The notes under the pieces were generated by a model. The model worked only from the letters and a program-made list of their open reading frames with translations, ran no database searches and was not told where the DNA came from. A stretch of DNA of 6,505 nt from an uncultured Eubacteriales bacterium (GTDB lineage Bacteria; Bacillota; Clostridia; Oscillospirales; Acutalibacteraceae): the NCBI GenBank assembly GCA_948815685.1, contig CAQJOC010000052.1:1850-8354 (forward strand), written 5' to 3'. Shown one piece after another: positions 1-5,913 of the stretch. The position numbers and the translations under genes are program-made. Positions within the stretch are counted from its first letter, which is position 1. Each line of letters begins with the position of its first letter.

Positions 1-280
1 CTTCATAAGCCCTGTTTCCATATGTACAAATAAGTGTGCATTTTGCACCATTACCATTAATTTTTTTTAGGCGTTCTATCGCTATACCGGGTGCTCGACC
101 GCCAAAAGATGGCATAGCAATTAAAACCATATCTTCCTTATTAATTTTGCACTTGGTAAAATCAGTTTTTGCATTGCTAAGATCAATATTTATAGTATCT
201 TTATTCCAACGAGTTCCAATAATATGAGATACCTTTTGGGTTCCACCTGTCGGACTGAATACAATTTCTACTACGTTCAT
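1..280 (-). CDS. Flavodoxin-domain protein, N-terminal part (EFR1-like), partial
   Basis: This is the first 93 codons of a gene that runs off the left edge of the window. The protein begins MNVVEIVFSPTGGTQKV, and residues 8-14 (FSPTGGT) form the phosphate-binding loop of FMN-binding flavodoxin folds. MPSFGGRAPG follows in the middle, and YGNRAYE near the edge is a second typical flavodoxin-family motif. Proteins with this start are often EFR1-type, with a C-terminal 2[4Fe-4S] ferredoxin domain, but that part lies outside the window, so the fusion is inferred. The expected role is cytoplasmic electron transfer in anaerobic metabolism; the substrate is unknown. The ATG at 280-278 is chosen because AAGGAGAG (295-288) lies 7 nt upstream. 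The gene starts 37 nt after the Rrf2 regulator on the same strand, so the two probably share a transcript and the regulator probably controls it. Confidence 0.85.
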   Translation of the reverse strand, partial: MNVVEIVFSPTGGTQKVSHIIGTRWNKDTINIDLSNAKTDFTKCKINKEDMVLIAMPSFGGRAPGIAIERLKKINGNGAKCTLICTYGNRAYE

Positions 281-317
281 AGTTCATCTCTCCTTGTACG
301 AATTTATATTATTCATA

Positions 318-761
318 TCAAATTGTGTTAGGCTGTGCGTCATTATTTATTTTGTTTCGCATTGTATTTATACAATCTGCGAGTGTTTTGCCAGCAAGCA
401 TATCGGCAAAGGCCTTTTCTGCATTTGTAAATATTTCAAACAGCACAGACTTAATGTAATTCCCTACAACACAGCGATCATTCGGATTTTGGTGTATGTC
501 TAAAAGGTGAACTTTGGATTTTTCCATGATCGATATATAAATTTGAAGTAAATTAATTCTTTCAGGAATAGTTGTGAGTTTATAACCACTAATTCCTTGA
601 TGCCCATCTATAATCTTTCCCCTTTTTAAAAGAGAGAGTATTTTTCTAATATAACTTGAATTAGTACCAACACTTCCTGCCATTTGTTCGGAACTAAGAA
701 GTTGCGGTGATTCCGAAATTAAAATCAATACATGAATAGCAACAGAAAATTTTGTGTCCAC
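318..761 (-). CDS. Rrf2-family transcriptional regulator (YwnA-like)
   Basis: This is a small winged-helix DNA-binding repressor. From the GTG start it reads MDTKFSVAIHVLILIS, the usual opening of the Rrf2 family. The helix-turn-helix covers about residues 21-47 (SSEQMAGSVGTNSSYIRKIL), and the wing follows at GKIIDGHQGISGYKL. The C-terminal part NPNDRCVVGNYI resembles the NPNxKCPVG motif of Bacillus YwnA. Only two cysteines are present (97 and 130), so the three-cysteine Fe-S cluster of IscR or NsrR is absent. An ATG at 770-768 extends the frame by three residues, but GGAG (774-771) touches it directly, whereas the same GGAG sits 9 nt before GTG 761-759; I therefore prefer the GTG, giving 147 aa. 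A palindrome over its own promoter suggests autoregulation. The flavodoxin-domain gene downstream is the likely target; the effector is unknown. Confidence 0.88.
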   Translation of the reverse strand: MDTKFSVAIHVLILISESPQLLSSEQMAGSVGTNSSYIRKILSLLKRGKIIDGHQGISGYKLTTIPERINLLQIYISIMEKSKVHLLDIHQNPNDRCVVGNYIKSVLFEIFTNAEKAFADMLAGKTLADCINTMRNKINNDAQPNTI

Positions 762-793
762 TTTATTCATCTCCGTTTTTTATTTATATGTAG

Positions 794-808
794 TTGTATT
801 AGATACAA
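794..808. promoter_or_regulatory. Probable Rrf2 operator, palindrome TTGTATTAGATACAA
   Basis: TTGTAT-TAG-ATACAA is a perfect 6-bp inverted repeat with a 3-nt centre, just downstream of the -10 box and over the predicted start of transcription. A further ATACAA follows at 810-815, so a partial third half-site reaches into the -10. The place is right for autorepression by the Rrf2 protein encoded immediately downstream. Binding is inferred from position and symmetry. Confidence 0.6.
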
Positions 809-812
809 ATAC

Positions 813-841
813 AATATATAAAAATTTAATTTCTATGTCAA
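813..841 (-). promoter_or_regulatory. Promoter of the Rrf2/flavodoxin operon
   Basis: Read on the minus strand, a perfect -35 box TTGACA (841-836) is followed by a 17-bp AT-rich spacer and a -10 box TATATT (818-813, 5 of 6 to consensus). Transcription should start near 806, leaving a leader of about 45 nt before the GTG start of the regulator. This is a SigA-type promoter by sequence; no experimental start is known. Confidence 0.75.
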
Positions 842-946
842 GAAGCATAAGCATTAAAATATTTTCTTTTGAAAAATAATGTCGAATTTATAAATCGTTA
901 CAAATTTGCACCCCAAATTAAAATTCTGCACCCCAGTGAAAAAAAT

Positions 947-985
947 TGTAACGATTACTCTAAAAATTCAAAAGTAATCGTTACA
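947..985. repeat. Perfect 13-bp inverted repeat (TGTAACGATTACT)
   Basis: TGTAACGATTACT (947-959) and AGTAATCGTTACA (973-985) are exact reverse complements around a 13-nt AT-rich loop. The arms are two of the five copies of the cluster motif, facing each other. It has no trailing T-run on either strand that would make a convincing terminator, and no gene ends nearby. Confidence 0.7.
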
Positions 986-992
986 TAAAATA

Positions 993-1052
993 TACATTGT
1001 ATCTAGATTTTCCTCTCGGAATGGCAGAGACTTGAAATTTGGATACAATGTA
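993..1052. repeat. Long imperfect hairpin, 18-bp stem
   Basis: TACATTGTATCTAGATTT (993-1010) pairs with 1035-1052 at 16 of 18 positions, with the outer 11 bp perfect (TACATTGTATC / GATACAATGTA). The 24-nt loop is GC-richer than its surroundings and contains a possible inner CTCT/AGAG pairing (1013-1016 with 1026-1029). The stem ends where a second hairpin begins, so the region may fold as an RNA or as a single-stranded DNA structure. I do not recognise a known RNA family or IS end in it. Confidence 0.6.
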
Positions 1053-1076
1053 CTTCCCAGTATTACTGGGCGTACA
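1049..1076. repeat. Second hairpin CCCAGTA-T-TACTGGG with flanking pairing
   Basis: CCCAGTA (1056-1062) and TACTGGG (1064-1070) are perfect 7-bp arms around one base. TGTAC (1049-1053) and GTACA (1072-1076) extend the symmetry outward after a short mismatch. As RNA the centre would need to open to form a loop; as DNA it is a compact palindrome that could bind a dimeric protein. It overlaps the end of the 18-bp stem by four bases, so the two structures compete or stack. Confidence 0.5.
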
Positions 1077-1314
1077 AGTATCTGCTTTAAAAGTTTGCCT
1101 TATATTTTACCTTTTTTTAATATTTACTTTTCTTTACTATCGTTATATCTTGCACCCATATTTTTTACAAGGGTTCATTTTTAAAAATTGAAAAACTGTA
1201 ATCGTTACAGCACAAGGAGTAATCGTTACACATTTGCACCCACTTTTATAATGATATTGAAGAAAATAAGGATGATATTAAATAATCTAATAATATGAAA
1301 TATGATTTACCCGG

Positions 1315-1343
1315 TTCATAAATTTTTGAGGCTATGGTAAAAT
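1315..1343 (+). promoter_or_regulatory. Probable promoter of the yhcG-like pseudogene
   Basis: TTCATA (1315-1320, 4 of 6 to the -35 consensus) is followed after 17 bp by TAAAAT (1338-1343, 5 of 6 to the -10 consensus) with an extended TGG just before it. The predicted start near 1350 gives a very short leader before the ribosome binding site AAGGTGG at 1356-1362. The promoter looks functional although the gene it drives is broken. Confidence 0.5.
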
Positions 1344-1369
1344 AAAAGACAAGAAAAGGTGGCGATGAA

Positions 1370-2393
1370 ATGGATCTTATTAAGTTAGACAAAAATAAAC
1401 CCAATAAAAACTTTGAGGAAGTAGTTAAAATAATCGAAAATTCACGTCGAAATGCCTTTAAGGCTGTGAATCAAGAACTAATAAATATGTTACTTAGAAA
1501 TAGGAAAGTTTGTAAGTGATAAAGTTAGTAAAAATGAGTGGGGGAAATCTGTTGTAAAAGAACTTTCTGAATTTATACAGCATCAAAATAAAGGGATTAA
1601 AGGGTTTTCTCCACAAAACATTTGGCGTATGAAACAGTTTTATGACATATATAACGGAAAAGAAAAACTCTCACCACTGGTGAGAGAAATTACATGGTCA
1701 AATAATTTATTAATTATGGCAGGAACTAAAACTGATGAAGCAAGAGAATTTTATTTAAAACTTTGCATCAAAAATAATTTTTCCAAGCGTGAACTAGACC
1801 GACAAATAGACAGTATGCTTTTTGAACGTACCATGATTTCAAACAAGAAAAATGCTCTGCTTATATCGCAAAATCCAAGTATATCATCTTTAAAAGATAG
1901 TTATGTTTTGGAATTCTTAGATTTACCTCAAGATCATAAAGAGCAAGATTTACGAAAATCTATAGTAAAAAATATAAAAAATTTTATACTGGAATTTGGA
2001 AAAGACTTTACTTTTGTTGGTGAAGAATATCGTGTTCAAGTTGGAAATACTGATTTTTCAATAGATTTATTGTTTTATAATAGGGAATTGTCATGTTTAG
2101 TAGCTATTGAATTAAAAATCGGAAAATTTAAGCCATAACATTTAGGACAATTAAATTTTTATTTGGAAGCACTTGATGATAGCGATGTCAAGAAAGAAAA
2201 TGAAAATCCAAGTGTTGGACTAGTTCTTTGTGTAAGTAAAAATGATGCAGTAGTAGAATATTCGCTAAGTCGTAATTTATCCCCTGCTATGATTGCAGAC
2301 TATCAGTTTCATTTTCCAAATAAAGAAATATTGGAAAATAAATTACGTGAGATTACAGAGTCTACCGAAATTAAGAATAATAACGAAATATAA
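1370..2393 (+). pseudogene. Broken YhcG/DUF1016-family PD-(D/E)XK nuclease
   Basis: The start ATG 1370 has AAGGTGG 7 nt upstream. The reading frame gives 40 good codons (FEEVVKIIENSRRNAFKAVNQELINM) and then a stray T at about 1490 (ATGTTAC for ATGTAC) shifts it to an early TGA at 1517-1519. Removing that T restores YLEIGKFVSDKVSKNEWGKS, the family's DUF1016 N-terminal domain, which continues through FSPQNIWRMKQFYDIY. The PD-(D/E)XK nuclease domain follows, with likely catalytic D232, E247 and K249 (FSIDLLFY...AIELK). An in-frame TAA at 2136-2138 then replaces the Glu of the usual KFKPEHLGQLNFY stretch. The frame continues cleanly to TAA 2391-2393 (NPSVGLVLCVSKND, VEYSLSRNLSPAMIADY). Repaired, it would be 340 aa, a normal family length. 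The biological role of the family is not well settled; it is usually described as a putative nuclease and is often found in accessory DNA. Two independent lesions argue for a true pseudogene. Confidence 0.9.
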
Positions 2394-2487
2394 AAATTTG
2401 TAATACACACTTTCAGATATTATTTTTGGAAAATGCAGTATAAATTACTAGAAGATATCAATAAAAATTCAAATATATATTTTATAA

Positions 2488-2520
2488 AAATCCTTGTTAT
2501 AATCTAAGTAACAAGGATTT
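2488..2520. promoter_or_regulatory. Perfect 12-bp inverted repeat before recD2 (operator or terminator)
   Basis: AAATCCTTGTTA (2488-2499) and TAACAAGGATTT (2509-2520) are exact reverse complements around a 9-nt loop. It lies about 95 nt after the broken nuclease gene and 8 nt before the recD2 ribosome binding site. The trailing TTTATTCATT is a poor T-run, so it could end upstream transcription only weakly. Because the recD2 -10 box lies across its left arm and loop, it could equally be an operator. It is not a LexA box of either the Bacillus (GAAC-GTTC) or the E. coli type. Confidence 0.6.
2495..2503 (+). promoter_or_regulatory. recD2: Extended -10 promoter element of recD2
   Basis: TGTTATAAT is a perfect TATAAT box (2498-2503) with the extended TGn element just upstream. 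No good -35 box is seen 16-18 bp upstream (only AT repeats around 2475), which is common for extended -10 promoters. Transcription would start near 2510, inside the right arm of the inverted repeat, giving a leader of about 30 nt. Confidence 0.55.
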
Positions 2521-2541
2521 ATTCATTCAGGAGGTAAAATA

Positions 2542-4710
2542 ATGGAAATTATAACTGGAATAGTCGAAAGAATAACGTATCAAAATGAGGAAAACGGATA
2601 TAGTGTAATAAAAGTTAGAGTAAAAGGTTTTTCTGAGCTTATTACTTTGACAGGAAAATTTATATCTATAAATATAGGAATGGTAATTGAAGCAAAAGGA
2701 GATTTCACAATAAACAAAAAATTTGGTAAGCAGTTCAATGTAAAAGAGTACAAAGAAAGTTTACCGGCTAGTATTTATGGAATTGAAAACTATCTCGGAA
2801 GTGGGCTTGTTGAGGGTATCGGGCCTAAGTTTGCCAAGAAAATCGTGGAAAAGTTCGGAGAAGATACTATAAATGTAATTGAAAATGATCCTATGAAACT
2901 TCTTGATATTCCCCAAATTGGTGTGCGAAGAGTACAAGCGATAAAAGATTCATGGAGTAAACATAAGTATATAAAAGATCTGATGATATTTTTAAGTGAC
3001 TGTGGTGTTTCTACTTCTGTTGCACATAAGATTTATAAAGTTTACGGAGACAAAAGTATAACTAAACTCAAGGAAAATCCGTATGGTATAGTAGATGATG
3101 TATATGGAATAGGTTTCAAAACTGCCGACATAATTGCAGAGAAACTTGGGCAATCGAAGGAATCTTATAATAGATGTCGAACCGGCATTTTTCATATTTT
3201 AAGTAAACTTGCCGGGGAAGGACATTGCTATGCTTCATTTAATAATTTGGTCGAGAAAGGGGCAAAACTTCTCGATATTCCTGAACATATTATTGCTATG
3301 ACATTCGGCCATTTAAGAAATACAAACGAATTAATTTGTGAAGATAGCCAAAAAATTATATACTCACCTGCGTTTTATCACTCTGAAGTTGGTGTGGCAA
3401 GGAGAATTTTTGAAATCTCCACTTTGAAAAATGCGGCTTATGGAAATATTGAGTTGGATAAAATTATCAAACTGGTGCAAACAAAAAATAAAATAATTTA
3501 CGATGAAACACAGATATCGGCAATAAAAACGGCTGTATCTTCTAAATTTAGCATAATAACAGGTGGTCCGGGAGTTGGAAAAACAACAATAACAAAAGCA
3601 ATAATTGATATTTTTAAATCTGAGAATAAAAAAATAATCCTAGCTGATCCGACAGGTAGAGCTGCTAGGCGTTTAATAGAAATGTGCAAAATAGAGTCCA
3701 AAACAATCCATAGACTTTTGGAAGCAGACCATGGAGGAAAATTTAGCAAAAATGAAGAAAATAAGCTAATCGGAGACATAATTATTATAGATGAAAGTGG
3801 GGTGGTAGACATAATTTTAATGTACAATCTGCTCAAGGCTATTCCGAACGAAATGGCAGTGATAATGATAGGCGATGCTGACCAGCTTCTATCGGTGGGT
3901 GCCGGGAATGTTCTGAATGATATAATAAATTCTAATGTTTTGCCGGTTATAAGACTTAATAAAATTTATAGACAGGCCGAATTCAGCAAAATAATTACAA
4001 ATTCGCATAAAATAAATTCAGGACAAATGCCGGATTTGAAAATTAAAAATAATTCAGATTTCTTTTTCATAAGCGAAACGGAACCTGAAAATATGGTTTC
4101 AATTATAAAAGAACTATGTTCGCAAAGGCTTCCTAACCATTATAAAGTTGATAAAATAGCTGATATACAAGTTTTGTCCCCTATGAAGCGAGGTTTGCTT
4201 GGTACAGAAAATTTAAATCTCGAATTGCAGTCAGTACTAAACTATGCTAAGCTGTTTATAAAACGTGGTGCAAATAAGTATAAACTCGGTGATAAAGTTA
4301 TACAGGTGAAAAATAATTATGATAAGGACATTTTTAATGGTGATATCGGCATTATAAGTGATGTAAATTTAGATGAGAACTCTATCATAGTAAATTTTGA
4401 TGAGAATTTTGTAGAATATAAGTATCAAGAATTAGATGAGTTGGTTCTTTCCTACTCTGTAACGATCCACAAAGCCCAAGGATCTGAGTTCCTTATAGTG
4501 ATTATTCCCATACATTTTCAAAGTCGGATAATGCTTCAAAGAAATCTTCTTTATACAGGGATTACAAGAGCGAAAAAGAGTATAGTTTTAATTAGGGATA
4601 AAAATGCTTTAAAATATGCAATCGAAAACAATGTATCAGGTGATAGGAAAACTCTATTAAAAGACAAAATAATTAAACAGTTCAAAACTATCACCCATAA
4701 TCTTTCATAA
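2542..4710 (+). CDS. recD2: RecD2-type ATP-dependent DNA helicase (SF1B)
   Basis: This is an intact 722-aa helicase of the RecD2/YrrC family, the stand-alone 5'-3' SF1B helicase of bacteria, with roles in DNA repair and replication fork maintenance. The N-terminal 80 residues fit the OB-like domain (ITGIVERITYQNEENGYSVIKV), followed by helix-hairpin-helix repeats (VEGIGPKFAKKIVEKFG near 90-105, LLDIPQIGVRRVQAIKDSW at 120-138, YGIGFKTAD near 187-195). The motor shows Walker A GGPGVGKTT (341-349), Walker B DES (417-419), motif III GDADQLLSVGAG (444-455), motif IV-like RLNKIYRQA (471-479), motif V SYSVTIHKAQGSE (637-649) and motif VI YTGITRAKK with R676. Length is normal for the family. The ATG is supported by AGGAGGT (2529-2535) 6 nt upstream. 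It ends with TAA and converges with the minus-strand operon, whose last gene stops 85 nt away; no convincing terminator lies between. It is not co-transcribed with an intact partner. Confidence 0.95.
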   Translation: MEIITGIVERITYQNEENGYSVIKVRVKGFSELITLTGKFISINIGMVIEAKGDFTINKKFGKQFNVKEYKESLPASIYGIENYLGSGLVEGIGPKFAKKIVEKFGEDTINVIENDPMKLLDIPQIGVRRVQAIKDSWSKHKYIKDLMIFLSDCGVSTSVAHKIYKVYGDKSITKLKENPYGIVDDVYGIGFKTADIIAEKLGQSKESYNRCRTGIFHILSKLAGEGHCYASFNNLVEKGAKLLDIPEHIIAMTFGHLRNTNELICEDSQKIIYSPAFYHSEVGVARRIFEISTLKNAAYGNIELDKIIKLVQTKNKIIYDETQISAIKTAVSSKFSIITGGPGVGKTTITKAIIDIFKSENKKIILADPTGRAARRLIEMCKIESKTIHRLLEADHGGKFSKNEENKLIGDIIIIDESGVVDIILMYNLLKAIPNEMAVIMIGDADQLLSVGAGNVLNDIINSNVLPVIRLNKIYRQAEFSKIITNSHKINSGQMPDLKIKNNSDFFFISETEPENMVSIIKELCSQRLPNHYKVDKIADIQVLSPMKRGLLGTENLNLELQSVLNYAKLFIKRGANKYKLGDKVIQVKNNYDKDIFNGDIGIISDVNLDENSIIVNFDENFVEYKYQELDELVLSYSVTIHKAQGSEFLIVIIPIHFQSRIMLQRNLLYTGITRAKKSIVLIRDKNALKYAIENNVSGDRKTLLKDKIIKQFKTITHNLS

Positions 4711-4795
4711 ATATGGCATCATTTTTCTCGTTACAGATAAGTGAATTGATTCCAACAGCGGCAAAAAAAGATAAACAGTACAAAATATTTATTCG

Positions 4796-5194
4796 CTATA
4801 TTTTTCTTTGAAGTCGAGTGCCAAACTTTACGCCGTATAAAAATATTTTTTTAGAGAATTCTCGGATTAAATCCTGATATTCTATTTTAAGTTTGTTGAC
4901 TATTGATTCATTGGGATTAAAATCCTTATTGTCTTTACGAATTTGTTCCTCGAACTCTTGAAGGTTATCTTCTAATTTATAAATGTGATCGAAATATTTT
5001 TTTAGAATACCGCCTTCTTGCTTAAATTCGTCTGCAATAGAATCCTCTAAATATTTTTCAGGATAGCCTGTTTTGCTTATATCATAAAATCCAAGTGTAA
5101 ATTGATAAAAACAATCAGCAATTTTGTCTAGCTCTCCATCTATGTATTTTTCAATTCCATTTTTGTCCTCATGTATAAATTTCTTTATGTCCAT
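4796..5194 (-). CDS. Hypothetical helical, charged 132-aa protein
   Basis: The function is not recognised. The ATG has a strong ribosome binding site, GGGAGGG (5210-5204), 9 nt upstream, so it is very likely translated. The protein is rich in Asp, Glu and Lys, has no membrane segment or signal peptide, and is predicted by eye to be mostly helical, with a coiled-coil-like stretch at about 71-90 (YKLEDNLQEFEEQIRK). The C-terminus IFLYGVKFGTRLQRKI resembles the closing YGFKLGxRL helix of the DUF6809 group of small clostridial proteins; that is a guess from a short match. It is the last gene of the minus-strand run, 42 nt after the small membrane protein, and its stop (TAG) faces the end of recD2. 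It shows no lesion, unlike the upstream genes of the same run. Confidence 0.75.
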   Translation of the reverse strand: MDIKKFIHEDKNGIEKYIDGELDKIADCFYQFTLGFYDISKTGYPEKYLEDSIADEFKQEGGILKKYFDHIYKLEDNLQEFEEQIRKDNKDFNPNESIVNKLKIEYQDLIREFSKKIFLYGVKFGTRLQRKI

Positions 5195-5236
5195 ACTAAA
5201 TATCCCTCCCTTTACGATGCGTACGACAAATATCTA

Positions 5237-5467
5237 TTAGTTATCCCAAAGATAACGTGCTTCTCTAATTGATCTTAACTCTATTTCTATTACTCTTGTC
5301 ATAAAATTGTTGCAATATCCTTTGGTGTTTTTTATAACTATGCAAACTAAAGCAGTAAGGTTAAATAGAAATAGCCCTACAACTGCAGCTATAAAAATAG
5401 ACATAACTACCCTTGGCACTATTTTTTTAATTTTATCGGATAAATTGCTATTTTTAAAAGAAAACAT
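5237..5467 (-). CDS. Small single-pass membrane protein, unknown function
   Basis: A 76-aa protein with a short basic N-terminus (KIKKIVPR, residues 12-19), one long hydrophobic segment at about 20-45 (VVMSIFIAAVVGLFLFNLTALVCIVI) and a polar tail with several Arg and Glu residues. The segment is long enough to span the membrane and has no signal peptidase site that I can see. The ribosome binding site is weak: GTGAG (5482-5478), 10 nt before the ATG, inside the end of the frame that follows the upstream pseudogene. That placement suggests translation may once have been coupled to the upstream gene. It is probably co-transcribed with the genes on both sides. Small proteins like this occur near phage and conjugative genes, but nothing here identifies which. 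Confidence 0.65.
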   Translation of the reverse strand: MFSFKNSNLSDKIKKIVPRVVMSIFIAAVVGLFLFNLTALVCIVIKNTKGYCNNFMTRVIEIELRSIREARYLWDN

Positions 5468-5527
5468 TTTTTATTCACTCACTTTATTATCTATATTTTG
5501 TGTTGCTAGGGTACTTGACTTTCTAAA

Positions 5528-5884
5528 TTAAAATTTGAAATACTGCTTGACCCAATCGATAAATTTGTCAAACTTGTGGGTCAATCGGATTTTTAACAAC
5601 TCTATTTTTGCCTCACGAATTACGCGATTGAAGTCTTCAGGTGTTTTTAATTCAGATACGATAGTTTTTAAAAACAATTCTGGAGAAGGCATACCATTTG
5701 GGAAAAGCCTACTTTTCACTATGTAAACTACCGGATCATCACTTTGAGACAAAAATTATAAAACATTATTAAAATGTACACAATCTTCAAATACATCTTT
5801 GGGTGGGGCTCCCGTTATTTCGCATAATTTTTCAAAGTCAGTTTTTATATCTCCATTTTTCTGACTGGCATTATTGTTTTCCAT
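5528..5884 (-). pseudogene. Unknown 118-codon gene split by an in-frame TAA
   Basis: Translation starts at ATG 5884-5882 with a strong GGGAGAGG (5899-5892) 7 nt upstream. It gives 42 residues (MENNNASQKNGDIKTDFEKL, then CEITGAPPKDVFEDCVHFNNVL) and stops at TAA 5758-5756. The same frame then stays open for 75 more codons, reading FLSQSDDPVVYIVKSRLFP and ending DKFIDWVKQYFKF at TAA 5530-5528. That second part has no ATG near its beginning and no ribosome binding site, so it is best read as the rest of one gene. A single C-to-T or A-to-T change (CAA or AAA to TAA) would explain the stop. The protein is soluble and helical in its second half; no family is recognised. After TAA 5528 the frame stays open for another 18 codons, to TAA 5473-5471, which may be chance. 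Confidence 0.65.
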
Positions 5885-5913
5885 ATTTTTACCTCTCCCT
5901 GCTTTCACAATTA

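Larger units (their letters stand above)
893..1241. repeat. Cluster of short repeats, likely mobile-element end remnant
   Basis: A gene-free region of dense repeats. The motif (G)TAATCGTTACA occurs at 893-902 (as AATCGTTACA), 974-985, 1198-1209 and 1219-1230, and inverted at 947-958. The motif TGCACCC occurs at 907-913, 927-933, 1151-1157 and 1235-1241. The two motifs are joined in the same order at 893-913 and 1221-1241, which match at 20 of 21 bases as direct repeats 328 bp apart. Multiple short transposase-binding repeats of this kind are known at the ends of some IS families, for example IS21. I infer a remnant of such ends, but no transposase frame is present and the outer ends are direct rather than inverted, so it is not an intact IS or MITE. 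The core GTAAtcgTTAC is itself nearly palindromic, so a protein-binding array is another possibility. Confidence 0.5.

Noticed and set aside
893..1241. CRISPR array
   Set aside because: The repeats are short (7-12 bp core), occur in both orientations and have irregular spacing, unlike CRISPR repeats and spacers.
3498..3836. Minus-strand 112-aa frame inside recD2
   Set aside because: It lies wholly within the conserved helicase motor coding sequence and is a shadow of it.
4691..4795. Open frame of 34 codons after the TAG of the 132-aa gene, on the minus strand
   Set aside because: The 132-aa protein ends naturally after its YGVKFGTRL helix, and the extension runs into the end of recD2. An open stretch of this length can occur by chance.
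4782..4804. AAAATAT / ATATTTT inverted repeat between recD2 and the 132-aa gene as a terminator
   Set aside because: The arms are only seven A/T pairs and overlap the stop codon of the 132-aa gene; too weak to call a terminator.
4713..4811. Plus-strand 32-aa frame starting 2 nt after the recD2 stop (MASFFSLQISELIP...)
   Set aside because: It has no ribosome binding site and overlaps the end of the 132-aa minus-strand gene. Translational coupling with recD2 is possible but nothing supports a product.
5307..5531. Plus-strand frame opposite the small membrane protein
   Set aside because: It mirrors the minus-strand gene, lacks a ribosome binding site and has no recognisable features.
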